Shown here: in pieces, positions 1 to 12,499 of the stretch
Layout: every line of letters starts with the position of its first letter
Numbering within the stretch: position 1 is the stretch's first letter
Source: Mytilus trossulus
Lineage: Eukaryota; Mollusca; Bivalvia; Mytilida; Mytilidae
Reading direction: 5' to 3'
Assembly: GCF_036588685.1 (NCBI RefSeq)
Contig: NC_086379.1
Coordinates: 73,625,727 to 73,689,726 of the forward strand
DNA: 64,000 nt
Made by a program: the position numbers and the translations under genes
Notes under the pieces: model-generated
The model's database searches: none
Told to the model about the DNA's origin: nothing
What the model saw: only the letters and a program-made list of their open reading frames with translations

Positions 1-1650
1 GATAGTGGTTTAATAGGACTTGACAGTTGGTTTGAAGGTGGTGTTATACAACTTGACAGTTGGTGTGACGGTGGTATTAAAGTTCTTGACAGTCAGCATG
101 ACGGTGAGGTAACAAGACTTGACCGTCAGTATGATAGAGGTGTAATAGGATTTGACAGTTGGTGTGACGGTGGTGTTATATGACTTGACAGTTGGTGTGA
201 CGGTGATGTTATAGAACTTGACAGTCAGCATCATGGTGGTGTTATAAAACGTGACAGTCGGAATGATGGTCGTTTCTATTACAGGACTCGACCGTCAGTA
301 TGATAGTGATGTTATAGGACGTGAGTCAGCATGATTACGGTGCTGTTATATGACTTGACATTCAGTATGAAGCTTGGTTATAGAAATTGACAGTCGGTAT
401 GACGATGGTGTTGTAGGCCTGGATATGCTATAGTTTGATAGTGGAATTATAGGACTTGACGATTATCATGACGGTGGTGTTATAGAACTTAACAGTTAGT
501 ATGATAGTTGTGTTATAGGACTTGACAGTTTGTTGTGACGGTAGTGTTATAGGACTTGACAGTTGGTGTGACGGTAATGTTATATGACTTGACCGTCAGT
601 ATGATAGTGGTGTTATAGGGACTTGACGATTAGCATGACGGTGGTGTTATAGAACTTGACAGTCAGTATGATAGTGGTGCTATAGGACTTGACAGTCAGC
701 ATGACGGTGTGGTAATACGACTTGACCGTCAGTATGATGTTACAGTCAGTATGATAGTTGTGTTATAGGACTTGACAGTTTGTTGTGACGGTAGTGTTAT
801 AGGACTTGACAGTTTGTGTGACGGTGATGTTATAGGACTCGAAGGTCAGTATGATATTGGTGTCATAGGACTTGACAGTTGGTGTGACGGCGGTGTTATA
901 GAACTTGACAGTTGGTGTGACGGTGGTATTAAAATATTTGACAGTCAGAATGATAGTGGTGTTATAGGACTTGACAGTTGGTGTGGCGGTGGTGTTATAG
1001 GCATTGACAGTCAGCATCATGGTGGTGTTATAGAACGTGACAGTCGGAGTGACGGTCGGTTCTATTATAGGACATGACCGTCAGTATGATAGTGATGTTA
1101 TAGAACTTGACAGTCAGCATGATGATGGTGCTGTTATATGACTTGACTGCCAGTATGAAGGTTGTGTTACAGAAATTAACAGTCGGTATGACGATGGTGT
1201 CATAGGCCTTGACAGTCCGTATACCGGTGGTGTTATAGAACTTGAAAGTCAGTTTGATGATGGTGTGATAGACCTTCATTATAACGGCGTGTTATACAAC
1301 TAACAGTTAGGATGAACGTTGTATTATAGTACTGGACAGTCAATGGATAGTGATGTTATAAAAGTTTACAGTCTATATGACAGTTGTGTTTAACTGTAAG
1401 GAATTGAAAGCGAGTTTGACGGTGGTGTTAAAATAAAGCTTGCCAGTCAGTATGAACGTAGTGTTATATGACTTGGTAGTCAGTATGAATAGTTGTGGTA
1501 TCAGACTTGAGTCAGTTTGAAGATTGTGTAATAGAACTTGACAGTATAAGTCGACTTTGATGTAAAAGGGCTCGACAGTTTATGTGAAGGTTACTTTATA
1601 GACAGAACCTTACAATCAGTATGAAAGTGGTGAAATAAGACTTGACAATC
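1..1650. repeat. 33-bp minisatellite array
   Basis: Imperfect tandem units of 33 bp (type ACTTGACAGTTGGTGTGACG plus GTGGTGTTATAGG) fill this stretch. As 33 is a multiple of 3, long open frames appear on both strands (for example an 11-residue repeat YNTTVTPTVKS on minus); they are by-products of the period, not genes. The array runs off the left edge. Confidence 0.92.
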
Positions 1651-2650
1651 AGTATGAAGGTGTTGTTATTGGACTTGACAATCAATTTGATAGTGTTGAT
1701 TCTGGATCAGAATGCCGGTTTGAAGGACTTGATAGTTGGTATGATGGTGTTGTTTTAGGACTTGACAATCAGTACGGCAGTGTTGATTCTGGATCAGAAT
1801 GCCGGTTTGAAGGACTTGATAGTTGGTATGATGGTGTTGTTTTAGGACTTGACAGTCAGTACGGCAGTGTTGATTTTGGATCAGAATGCCGGTGTTGAAG
1901 GACTTGATAGTCGGTATGATGGTGTTGTTATATGACTTGACAATCAGTACGGCAATGTTGACTTTGAGTCAGAATGCCGGTTTTGAATGACTTGATAGTC
2001 GGAATGATGGTGTTGTTATATGACTTGACAATCAGTACGGCAGTGTTGACTTTGAGTCAGAATGCCGGTTTTGAATGACTTGATAGTCGGTATGATGGTG
2101 TTGTTATATGACTTGACAATCAGTACGGCAGTGTTGACTTTGAGTCAGAATGCCGGTGCTGAAGGACTTGATAGTCGGTATGATGGTGTTGTTATATGAC
2201 TTGACAATCAGTACGGCAGTGTTGACTTTGAGTCAGAATGCCGGTTTTGAATGACTTGATAGTCGGAATGATGGTGTTGTTATATGACTTGACAATCAGT
2301 ACGGCAGTGTTGACTTGGAGTCAGAATGCCGGTGTTGAAGGACTGGATAGTCGGTATGACGGTGTTGTTATATGACTTGACAATCAGTACGGCAGTGTTG
2401 ACTTGGAGTCAGAATGCCGGTGTTGAAGGACTTGATAGTCGGTATGACGGTGTTGTTATATGACTTGACAATCAGTACGGCAGTGTTGACTTGGAGTCAG
2501 AATGCCGGTGTTGAAGGACTTGATAGTTGGTATGAAGGTGTTGTTATATGACTTGACAACCAGTACATCAGTGTTGACTTGGAGTCAGAATGTCGGTGTT
2601 GAAGGACTTGATAGTCGGTATGACGGTGTTTTTATATGACTTTACAGTCA
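1650..2650. repeat. 87/88-bp higher-order array, 11 copies
   Basis: The marker ATGCCGG (ATGTCGG in the last copy) recurs at about 1712, 1799, 1886, 1974, 2062, 2150, 2238, 2326, 2414, 2502 and 2590: two steps of 87 and eight of 88. Each unit is two 33-bp monomers plus a 21-bp truncated third, with one base inserted in later copies. Confidence 0.92.
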
Positions 2651-2900
2651 GAATGACGGTGTTGTAATAAGACTTGAAAGTCAGTATGATAGTGGTGTTA
2701 TAGAACTTGACAGTTGGTGTGCCGGTGGTGTTATAGTACTTGGCAGTCAGCATCATGGTGGTGTTATAGAACGTGACAGTCGGAATGACGGTCGGTTCTA
2801 TTATAGGACTTGACCGTCAGTATGATAGTACTGATAGTTGGTACGACGGTGTTGTTATAGGAGTTGACAGTCATTTTGGCAGTGTTGACTTGAGAATGAT
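2650..2900. repeat. 33-bp minisatellite, right flank of the array
   Basis: Returns to the simple 33-bp unit after the 87/88-bp block, ending near 2900. Part of the copy resembles 190-300 and 960-1080 closely, including an 'AACGTGACAGTCGGA' variant. Confidence 0.85.
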
Positions 2901-2954
2901 TCCATGACAAAGTTATGACGATAATGAGTTTTGAATGATTGCATTGCAATAGAT

Positions 2955-3135
2955 GTGATATGAGATCACCCCCAGTTTTTGGTGGGGTTCGTATTGCTTA
3001 TTCTTTAGTTTTCTATGTAGTGTCATGTGTACTATTGTCTGTTTGTCTTTTTTATTTTTAGCCATGGCATTGTCAGTTTATTTTCGATTTATGAGATTGA
3101 CTGTCCCTCTTGTATCTTTCGCCCCTCTTTTATGG
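2955..3135 (+). repeat. Dispersed repeat A (GAGATCACCCC...GTTTTTGGTGGGG), plus copy
   Basis: Begins at GAGATCACCCCCAGTTTTTG and continues to the CCCTCTTTTAT stretch. I recognise it as a common mussel dispersed repeat. Another copy begins at 53830 and an inverted one lies at 4550-4860. Confidence 0.75.
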
Positions 3136-3139
3136 CAAT

Positions 3140-4520
3140 GAATGTGATGTGATGACAATGAGTATAATATAAAAAATTAATGTGACATGATAAGAGTGAG
3201 ATGTGACATGACAGTGAGTGTGATATGACAGTAGATGTGACATGAAAGTAGATGTGATGTGATGACAGTGAGCTTTACAATGACAGTAGATGTGATATGA
3301 TGACAGTGAGCTTTACAATGACAGTAGATGTGATATGATGACAGTGAGTTTGATGTGACAGTAAATGTGATGACAGTGAGTGTGATATGACAGTAAATGA
3401 GATGACAGTAGATGTGATGTAATGAAAGTGAGTGTGATATTACAGTAGATGTGATGTGATGACAGTTAGAATAATATGACAGTAGATGTGATAAGGTGAC
3501 AGTGAGTGTGCTATGACAGTAAATGTGATAACAGTGAGTGTGATATTACAGTAGATGTGATGTGATGACACATAGTATAATATGACAGTAGATGTGACAT
3601 GATGACAGTGAGTGTGATATGACAGTAGATGTGATGACAGTGAGTGTGATATTACAGTAGATGTGATGTGATATGACAGTAGATGTGATGTGTTGACAGT
3701 GAGTATAATTTGAAAATAGATGTGATAGGATAATAGATGTGACATGATGACAGCGAGTGTGATATGACAGTAGATATGATGTGATATGACAGTAGATGTT
3801 ATGTGTTGACAGTGAGTATAATTTGAAAATAGATGTGATAGGATAATAGATGTGACATGATGACAGCGAGTGTGATATGACAGTAGATGTGATGTGATGA
3901 CAGTTAGTATAATTTGAAAATAGATGTGATATGACAATAGATGTGACATGATGACAGCTAGTGTGATATGACAGTATATGTGATGTGATGACAGTGAGTG
4001 TGATTTGACAGTTGATGTGATATGATGACAGTTAGTGTTATATGACAGTAGATGTGACGTAATGACAGTGAGATGTGACATGATGATAGTGAGTGTGATA
4101 TGACAGTAGATGTGATATGATGACAGTGAGTATGATATGAAAATAGATGTGATATGATATGACAATATATGTGACATGATGGCAGTGAGTGTGATTTGAC
4201 AATTTAGCCTCCGGCTTCACCTACTTTGGATTATACTAACCCTCTATGGATCCGTAGGGGATCAGTAGCGAACCATATAACTTATAAGATGTGACGTGAT
4301 GACAGTGGGTATGATATGACAGTAGATATTATATCATGACAGTGAGTATAAAATAGATGACAATAGATGTGACATGATGACAGTGAGCGTGATATGACAG
4401 TAGATGTGATGTGATGACTGTTAGTATGATATGACAATATATGTGATATAAACAGACAATGAATGATAGGATGACAATATAAGTGACATTGTGACTGGAA
4501 GTGTGATATGAGATGACAGT
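3140..4520. repeat. Degenerate TGATATGACAGTAGATG satellite
   Basis: Repeats of motif TGATATGACAGTAGATG with GATGACAGTGAGTG; a 38-bp step at 3271/3309 and a duplicated block of about 113 bp near 3692/3805. Interrupted at 4199-4290 by foreign sequence. The 245-residue minus-strand ORF over 3440-4177 is low-complexity His/Ser/Thr and not a gene. Confidence 0.88.
4199..4290. repeat. Dispersed repeat fragment inside the satellite
   Basis: Contains AACCCTCTATGGATCCGTAG and GGGATCAGTAGCGAACCAT; resembles 38785-38915 (AACCCTCTATGAATGAAAGG, GGGTCAGTAGGGAATCAT). An insertion into, or a seed of, the satellite. Confidence 0.6.
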
Positions 4521-4549
4521 GATATTATATAGAACAATTATTTCACAAC

Positions 4550-4860
4550 GAATGGTATATACGCAACTGTTATTACAAAGGCTAATATTTCCAAGAAATG
4601 CCAAACGATACCAAAGGTATTATCAAAGCAATGAGTCAAAAACGAACAGACCATGTTTTCACAAAAAAAAACGAAAAAATAACCAAAAGACACAAAACAG
4701 TAAACAAAACACAATTTATAAAATTAAAAACTACACAAACCCCACAAAAAACCATCGGGTGATCTCAAGTGCTCTGAAAGGGTAAGTCAATGCTACTCTA
4801 TATGTGACACTCGTCCTGTTATTCCTATAAAATATGTTCATATGTTATATAAAGTGATTA
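4550..4860 (-). repeat. Dispersed repeat A, inverted copy
   Basis: Includes CCATCGGGTGATCTCAAGTG, the reverse-oriented counterpart of the GAGATCACC end at 2955. The strong donor-like AAAGGGTAAGT at 4778-4788 belongs to this repeat, so I do not use it as an exon end. Confidence 0.65.
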
Positions 4861-5290
4861 GGCATCAGGCAACACTGACTTTAATTATTTTTTTCAATTT
4901 TAAAGAATGGACTTAGTTTTTGGTAAATCAAAAGTCTTATCATATTGAGATGTCACTTGTCTTTGCTGCTCAAAGTTGAAATTATCTTCCATGTCTTCCG
5001 CTTTTGCACAAAATGGGATTCAGTTCTGTAAAATTCAGAAATTATTTGTGTATTTATTATTGTGATTTTGAACGAAAATGTGGGAATAATTTTTATCATT
5101 GCTATTTAATGAAAATATGTGTACAGTTATTTATCTGATTCCAGAATGCAATTTCTTATTATTGCTATAATCATCCACTCAATAAAACTCTTAAATAGTT
5201 TCTGAATCTACATTAATGACTATTGAAGATTTTATTCATAACTATAAACATAGGGCTTGGATACACTTTATTTGTTCTTTGTAATTTCAG

Positions 5291-7136
5291 CACTGTTTGC
5301 ATTCAGTGAAGATCAGCTTCCAGAAGGTGTGTATTTTTGTGATTTAAACAATTGAAACTTATGAAAGCTATCTAAATAAGTCAATGTTATGCCTATAAAA
5401 TTATAAATGTATACCAGTGGAAAAATAATTTACCACGTAACTTAAATAGTTTGTTTTTTTCAAATACTGATTAGATGATTTAATTATTTTGTCTGATTTA
5501 CGTAATTTTGTATTCTTTTTATTGTTAAATGTAAATTACCTGGGTTTTTTTTATTATCAATTATTCAATTACCATTAGTACAAGAATGTTTATTGATTAT
5601 GTAATTATAGCCATTAATTATTATCGATTTTGTGTTCACCATTAAGTATCCTCATGCTGAGTCAAGATAATGGTGACAAACTATATAAAAGATTAATTCA
5701 TTTTTAATTTCTTGCTGAATAAATTGGAGTTACAAATATCAAAATTCCATTAGGTTAGTGTTGATTGATTGAGGATGCAGAATTTGATACAAGTATAATT
5801 TGACCAGGTAATTTCAGTGTAAAATGTTAAGAGTTAAGAGAAGTATAACATGTACCTATAGAACAAGAGTGCACACGCTGAAATGTCTCGCCTTCTTCAC
5901 TAATCATTGATATTATGGTGATAGTCCTAAGTATAAAACTTTATTACTAGTGTCACATAAACTTAACATTAACCAAGATAACTAAATAAAGACCAATGAA
6001 CCATGAGAACGAGGTCAAGGTCACATGAACCATGCCAGCCAGACATATACAGCTAACAATGTTTCCATACAACAATTATAGTTGACAGACCAAAACACAA
6101 AAATTAACACTGATGAATGAACCGCGAAAATGAGGTCAAGGTCAAATAAAACCTGCGCCACTGACATATAGATCATAAAATATTTCTATACACAAAATAT
6201 AGTTGACCTATTGCTTATAGTATTAGATAAAGAGACCAAAACTAAAAAACTTAACTTTGACCACTGAACCATGAAAATGAGGTCAAGGTCAGATGACATC
6301 TGCCCGCTAGACATGTACACCTAAGAATCATTCCATACAACAAATATAGTAGACCTATTGCATAAAGTATTGGAAAAACAGACCAAAACACAAAAACTTA
6401 ACTATAACCACTGAACCATGAAAATGAGGTCAAGGTTAGATGACACCTGCCAGTTGAACATGTACACCTTAAACTTAACCTTGTTCACTGATCAATGAAA
6501 TGAGGTCGAGGTCAAGTGAAAACTGTCTGACGGGCATGAGGATCTTGCAAGATACGCACATACCAAATATAATTATCCTATTACTTATAATAAGACAAAA
6601 TTCAACATTACAAAAAATCTTAACTTTTTTTTCAAGTAGTCACAGAACCATGAAAATGAGTTCAAGGACATTGGACATGTGACTGACAGAAAGTTAGTAA
6701 CATGAGGCATCTATATACAAAGTATGAAGCATCCAGGTCTTCCACCTTCTAAAAAATAAAGCTTTTAAGAAGTGAGCTTATACTGTCGCCGCCGTAGCCG
6801 ACGCCGGATCCCTATCCCTATGTCGAGCTTTCTGCAACAAAAGTTGCAGGCTCGACAAAAATGATATAGAGATGTGGGTTATATTGTGAGATAAACTGAA
6901 CAACATAAACTAGGTATGGTATTAAGATTGATTGATTGATTATAGCTATACTCGGCATCAGCACAAAATGCTATATTGCAGCAATATTTGCAATGTTTCT
7001 CTCATTGTTTTCCCCAATTATTATTATAATAATACATTTGTATATATATAATATTTGATATTTTTCAGAACCCCCCAGAAGAGGTATAAGACGTTATATA
7101 GCAAGTTGTGCGCCTGGTACAAGAACAAGACATTAA
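5291..7136 (+). CDS. Tentative last two exons of an unknown gene (5291-5326, 7069-7136)
   Basis: 5291-5326 has a good acceptor (TAATTTCAG) and donor (GTGTGT) and is open as LFAFSEDQLPE. It joins in phase to 7069-7136, after acceptor ATTTTTCAG, reading EPPRRGIRRYIASCAPGTRT then RH and TAA. A second frame (HCLHSVKISFQK) stops sooner. An ATTAAA at about 7512 could end the transcript. No homologue is recognised and earlier exons would have to lie left of the satellite block, so this rests on splice signals alone. Confidence 0.28.
5850..6870 (+). mobile_element. Non-autonomous element B, copy 1 (Helentron/HINE-like?)
   Basis: Starts near GAGTGCACACGCTGAAATGT then CTCGCC, has internal subrepeats of type 'CCACTGAACCATGAAAATGAGGTCAAGG', and ends CTGCAACAAAAGTTGCAG (hairpin) plus GCTCGACAAAAA. 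No TIRs. Terminal hairpin plus internal tandem subrepeats suggests a Helentron-derived family; inference. Confidence 0.65.
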
Positions 7137-7204
7137 TAGCAGCATCTTTATTTTTTATACAAATACATGCTTATTCCAAAGGTATACTCCAGACGTGTTG
7201 TGAT

Positions 7205-7372
7205 CTACATCTAAAATTATACACCTTGGTGCCATGATATGAACTCGTGCTATATTATAGAACATACATCCTAAATTATACACCTTGGTGCCATGTGCTA
7301 TATTATAGAACATACATCTAAAATTATACACCTTGGTGCCATGATATAGAAACTCATGCTATATTATAGAAC
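7205..7372 (+). repeat. Short tandem repeat, about 3 copies
   Basis: Copies of ACATCTAAAATTATACACC then TTGGTGCCATG, alternating with GCTATATTATAGAACAT. It would lie in the 3' UTR if the tentative gene at 5291-7136 is real. Confidence 0.75.
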
Positions 7373-7879
7373 ATCATTCATCTGAAAATTATTTTCCTTA
7401 GAGAAAAAGAACAATGTTGTGCTTATATAGAACCAGCATTTGGTCATAGAAGTAACATTAAATGTTATATTTTTGTATATATTTTCTTGTGTATTGCATT
7501 TTGTTAACTTATTAAAATTTATGTTCAGTGTGTACAAATATAACTATTATGTATTTTGTCCGTGTCTCTAGTTATAAATGTATTGTCTCCTGAGGTGACT
7601 AAACACATAACACAACATTTAACATACCAGTTGCCAGGGGGGTTCGGCGGAACTCTCCTTGAAAACAAATAAGCACTGTTAAAGTGAGCGTTCTGTTCGA
7701 TTAGTGACTATTAAAGCCGAGTTCGGGAGTCCATATACCCCATTGAAAATTCCTGGCTATGGGCCTGTTTAATACATTTAAACCATCTTCACATCAACAG
7801 CAATAATAGATACATTTTTATAAGATGTCTGATTTTAATCTCCTTATTTCACTCCTACTTAATTCTTCTTTCAGGAACT

Positions 7880-8852
7880 AAAAATTTGTAAGGGTTCCGC
7901 GGAACCCAGTGTCTCGCCTATTTTTGCTGTAAATCGCAAGCTCAACAACAATGAGGAAAAAAATCAATAAAAATATTCCTCTTGTTACTATTTTATGGTT
8001 GTAAGAAAATCTAAGTCCATTTAAAAGTAAATTACAGAAAAAACGGAGTAATCTTTTTACAAACTTTACTTCTGGATACAATCTTATGATCATAAACAAG
8101 CTTCTGTCCAAGTTTGGTACAAACCCAGGATAGTTTAAGAAAGTTATGAAAATTTTAAAAACTTTAACCACAGAGTGAATGTAATGGTTCCCCGCAGAAA
8201 AACTAAGTCCATTTAAAAGTAAAATATGGAAAAAATGGATTTATTTATTTACAAAATTTACTTCTGGATACTATCTTATGATCATAAACAAGCTTCTGTC
8301 CAAGTTTAGTACAAACCCAGGATAGTTTAAGAAAGTAATTAAAATTCTAAAAACTTGAACCACAGAGTGAATGTAATGTTTCCCCGCAGAAAAAACTAAG
8401 TCCATTTATAGTAAAATACGGAAAAAATGGAATTTTACTTTTACAAAATTTACTTCTGGATACTATCTTATGATCATAAACAAGCTTCTGTCCAAGTTTG
8501 GTACAAACGGTGAAACCCAGGATAGTTGGAGAAAGTTATTAAAATTCTAAAAACTTTAACCACAGAGTGAATGTTTTGTTTCCGCAGAAAAAACTAAGTC
8601 CATTTATAGTAAAATACGGAAAAAATGGAATTTTGTTTTTACAAAATTTACTTCTTGATACTATCTTATGATCATAAACAAGCTTCTGTCAAAGTTTGGT
8701 AGAAATCCAGTATAGTTTAAGAAAGTTATTAAAATTTCAAAAACTTTAACCACAGAGTGAATATTTGTTGATGCCGCCGCCGCCGACGACTACGGAATGT
8801 AGGATCGCTTAGTCTCGCTTTTTCGACTAAAGTCGAAGGCTCGACAAAAATG
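7880..8852 (+). mobile_element. Tandem-core element C (hairpin ends, about 4 core repeats)
   Basis: Left end has the perfect palindrome GGGTTCCGCGGAACCC (7892-7907) then GTCTCGCC. Four core copies of about 190 bp follow, each with ACTAAGTCCATTTA, TCTTATGATCATAAACAAGC and CCACAGAGTGAATG. Right end: TTCGACTAAAGTCGAA hairpin (8822-8837) and GGCTCGACAAAAA. The same 3' formula closes element B, suggesting related machinery. Confidence 0.75.
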
Positions 8853-8859
8853 CAAAATA

Positions 8860-9290
8860 CCAAGTACAATCCAGAAACTTAACCTTTTACTGTAAAGTGT
8901 TTTACTTATAAAAAGAATTTCACGTTTATTTCTTGTTCCTGATTATATTATACCTTACAGATCAAATTTATGCAAGTGATTTTGCAATTTTATCTCAATC
9001 ACAAATTTAGCAAAAAAGTCCCTCGCATAAATATCCCACTTATCATTATTTAGATGATAAAGATGTTTGTAGGGTTTATCTTATCACACGTGACACTTAG
9101 ACCAACATACACTTAACTTGACTAAATATATGACTTTACTTAAATCCTGCATTCAGGATGTTTATCTACATAACTTAACAGTTGTGAGACCAGCTATGAT
9201 AAATGAAAACCTGCTCCTTGGTGTCTAAAAAGATGTATTAGAAATTAACTGAATTTGATCAGTTTTAATAAATCCTAAATGAAGATTAAT
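8860..9290. other. AT-rich stretch, nothing identified
   Basis: No exon-like splice pairs, no TIRs or tandem arrays that I can see. Confidence 0.5.
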
Positions 9291-9700
9291 TAATTGATGG
9301 TAATTAATTTAACACCACTTATAGAACGCTTGGGTATATCATGCCAGGTGATGTTATATGGTGGAGGATGCTGGAGCATCAGAACAGCAACAACGACCTT
9401 TGACAGAGAAATTGGCAATCTTAGTCAATTAAGATCAAAGTCAAACACACTTTGCCAAAAACAACATCAGTGTTCACCACACCTTGCATAAAAGATGCTC
9501 AGTGTTGACTGCATAGTGGTCATCGTAGATGAACTATCAAGACCTCTTGGGTACCAAAGTCTTAAGTAAAATTGAGAATAGAAGTGGGAAATATGTCAAA
9601 GAGTCAACAACCCGAACAAAGAGCAGACAACAGCCGAATCCACCTATGCAGCAGGAAAATGCCACACCTGGAGATGGTCCTCAGCTGGCCCCTTAACATG
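9290..9700. repeat. Degenerate dispersed repeats
   Basis: 9350-9460 has GGAGCATCAGAACAGCAAC and TTGGCAATCTTAGTCAATTA; 9590-9690 has ATATGTCAAAGAGTCAACAA and GAGCAGACAACAGCCGAATC. Both are recognisable bivalve repeat modules; no gene. Confidence 0.55.
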
Positions 9701-10680
9701 ATTGTGTACTACAATAGTTCACTGAAGATCAATTTAAAATGGCAATAAAATAAGAGATAATATGTCATATCTTTATTATATTGAGCATGGTAAAAATATA
9801 ACAATCCAGTGATAATATTTTATATCTAGGATATGTACAAATTTTAAGCAGTGACTGGAATTATTACTTCATTATAAAGAAGCAATTAGCAATTAGCTAA
9901 TAAACATTATTTCAACAATGTATAACATTGTCATAAACTTCTCTACAACATTAATTAAACTTATTTACCTGACCTCAGATGGATTGCAAAAATGTGGAGG
10001 TATGAAATAATAAATTTGAGTTCAAACTAATATATGATCCATAAAATGAATGAATAAAAGATACACAGCTGATCTGCCATATGAATCTGCAATTTGATGT
10101 TTCAGAACCATTTGCATTATGGGTAATATTTTCAAAAATGTACACCATTAAGGTACGAACATTGAAATTACCAATATTGGTTGAAAATGTCTTAAACAAT
10201 TGAAATCTAACCAATGACCCGACAATATTTTTATTTTGGGGTACAAACAATAAAATTACCCATAGTCCAATAGATTCTGAAATAACAAATTATTATTCAT
10301 TCCTAGTTATAGAGTAGTCCTAATCAGAATAAATCTTGAAACATAGTGAAAACATGGCCAAACCCATTTTAGACAGATCACATGGACAGCAAAACAGAAA
10401 ATTACAAATAAACATAAAGGTGACATGTCTGATAAAGTTACTAGGATAGGAGTCTTATTGCTGAAAATAAAGCTTGACCACCAGAGCATAAAATATTAAA
10501 TCATGACCAAATGACATATGTCAGTACTTCTTACAATGGATTCATTTCCCAAATATCAATATGCTTTTCTGCATATTGTCACCTATTCCTGATCATCGCC
10601 TGAAATTGAAATGTGAAAATGTGTTATAGCTCCTTTTGATATAAATTCTAAAAAATTGGCCCTGCTGTTCTTTGTATTTT
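9700..10680. other. AT-rich intergenic, no gene seen
   Basis: Only low-complexity short ORFs, no domain, no splice-supported exon. Confidence 0.5.
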
Positions 10681-10684
10681 GGGG

Positions 10685-11250
10685 AATTTTTGTGTTGACT
10701 TACTTACTTACTTATCCTCTTCATCCCTAGTGGGACGTTAAGGCCACATAATTTTTACGTTTGACCCTGTGTTATGTCAGATAAACATGCATATACTCCT
10801 TATAATTTATCCCTAAACCAAGCATTGATGACTTTTCATTGCTACTGAGGAACAGGTCTAGAATGCAATTTTCATTGCTCTTATGCATAAAACTGAGATC
10901 AAGATTTTGAGACAATGACTGACTGACATGTCTCTTCCTCTAAACAAATTAAGTAAAACACTTTAAATGAGGTGATAAAATTTAATTTTCTTTTGTCGAA
11001 TAATGATTGATTGAATGATTGGTGTTAAATGCCACTTTCATCACTTTTGTGCTATATCCTGACAGTCAGTTTTTATTGGAGAAAGCTGGAGCACATGTAG
11101 AGCAACACCCAATGTTGATGCTATTACCATTGGTGCTACTTATAAGTATATCCAAAGTTTCACTTCCAGTAAATTTGGGTGATGTTGGAACTAAGAATGG
11201 TCTTTCTAATCAAATGATCATACAATATTTAGCACTTATGAAATAAAAAT
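10685..11250. repeat. Dispersed repeat fragments
   Basis: 10695-10760 carries CTTACTTACTTACTTATCC and AGTGGGACGTTAAGG. 11000-11240 carries GATTGGTGTTAAATGCCAC and GAAAGCTGGAGCACATG, a degenerate bivalve repeat that produces a spurious 75-codon ORF. Confidence 0.5.
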
Positions 11251-12050
11251 TATTTAAATCAATACAAATGTCATTTTTAAAATGACAAAAAAATATACAT
11301 GAATTGAACTGTTGTAAATAAGCACAATTATATATTCAATGGAAGCACCACTATGAAACAAGCAAATATCTATACATCGTTATGACTAGAAAAATAATAT
11401 ACTTAAATATATTTTCATTCTTACAAAATTCTAAATACATCATTAAAACACACAAAAATATAACAATCCACAAATTATAAAACACGATTCAACATACTGA
11501 TCCCTCCGTAAACTACTACAAGTCTTGTTCCCATGGCTAATCACAATGAATCTAAATGAATGGTCTTCCGTAATCAATGCTTTTCCAGTACAAGTTTTGA
11601 ACCATTTGAGCAAGTAAAATATTTTACTTATTTCATGATTGGTAAAATACTGAAGAAATGTTACACAAAAACAATACACAAAAGTAACCAGAATAAAATA
11701 TATACCTACATTGCATTAACAAAATAAAAATTATATAGTAAATATAATGGTAGCTAGAAGTATAAAATTTTCCCCATCTCTTTTCCAGTGGCAAGCATAT
11801 TGTTCAATAATACTAAAGTGAATGGGAAAATGTAACTGGTTAGTACCTGGTCCATCATAAATTGGTGAAATATTCAATAATACAAGCTCCTTCAAAAATA
11901 TTTGTGAATAGTGCTCTAAGCAAAAAATTTATAGTTCGTGAACAAGCAAGTGCAAATGATATCCTGCCATGGATAAATGTCTAGCATTCTAATGGACAGC
12001 ACAGACAAAGTGCAAGAACCTGATAATTGTTCTTTGTCACTTGCTTAATA
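11250..12050. other. Intergenic or CRLF3 3' flank, nothing identified
   Basis: AT-rich; may include CRLF3 3' UTR if transcription runs past 12400. No repeats or exons recognised. Confidence 0.45.
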
Positions 12051-12054
12051 ACTA

Positions 12055-12228
12055 TAGTAAAACCTGATTAAACCGAACCCTGAACAAACCTGTCTAATCC
12101 AAACTTGTTCTGAAGACCAATCATATCAATTTTATGCATTATGAACCTGATTACACAGAATACCTGCCAAAACTGAACAAAATCTCAAGTTCAAAATCGA
12201 AAGGGTTCGGTTTAGTCAGGTGTTACTG
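12055..12228. mobile_element. 174-bp MITE with about 25-bp terminal inverted repeats
   Basis: Left end TAGTAAAACCTGATTAAACC then GAACCC; right end reads GGGTTCGGTTTAGTCAGG then TGTTACTG, its near-perfect reverse complement. A TA precedes the left end only. CAGT-type ends would suit Tc1/mariner-related MITEs; class is inference. Confidence 0.8.
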
Positions 12229-12499
12229 TTTTATAATTGTATAAATGTAAACAATATACCAAACTTTTTCTGATGTTGATTTTTGACCACTGGCTTTGCC
12301 TGACTTTTATGATCATAAAATGTTAACAAATACAAATTAAGAGAATAATTACTGATTTTTGTAATATTATAAAAGCTTTATGATATTTTTTTTATAATTT
12401 AAGTACTATAATGATCCCTGAACTTTATACTCTCTACAGTTTAATCTCATTCTATTTCAAATCCCTATGCCATTAAAGGTTTAAAAAAAATGTGTTTTA

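Noticed and set aside
10..1279. Several 60-100 residue ORFs with an 11-residue period on both strands
   Set aside because: A 33-bp repeat keeps frames open by arithmetic alone; both strands are open, and copies carry random substitutions.
3440..4220. 245-residue minus-strand ORF (His/Ser/Tyr/Ile-rich)
   Set aside because: It is the translation of a degenerate satellite; composition is periodic, there is no domain and no splice or start support.
4513..4785. 90-residue Lys/Asn-rich ORF ending at a strong donor-like site
   Set aside because: It lies in an inverted copy of dispersed repeat A, whose consensus includes the GGGTAAG string.
7878..8171. 97-residue minus-strand ORF
   Set aside because: Lies within tandem-core element C; the neighbouring core copies do not keep the frame open.
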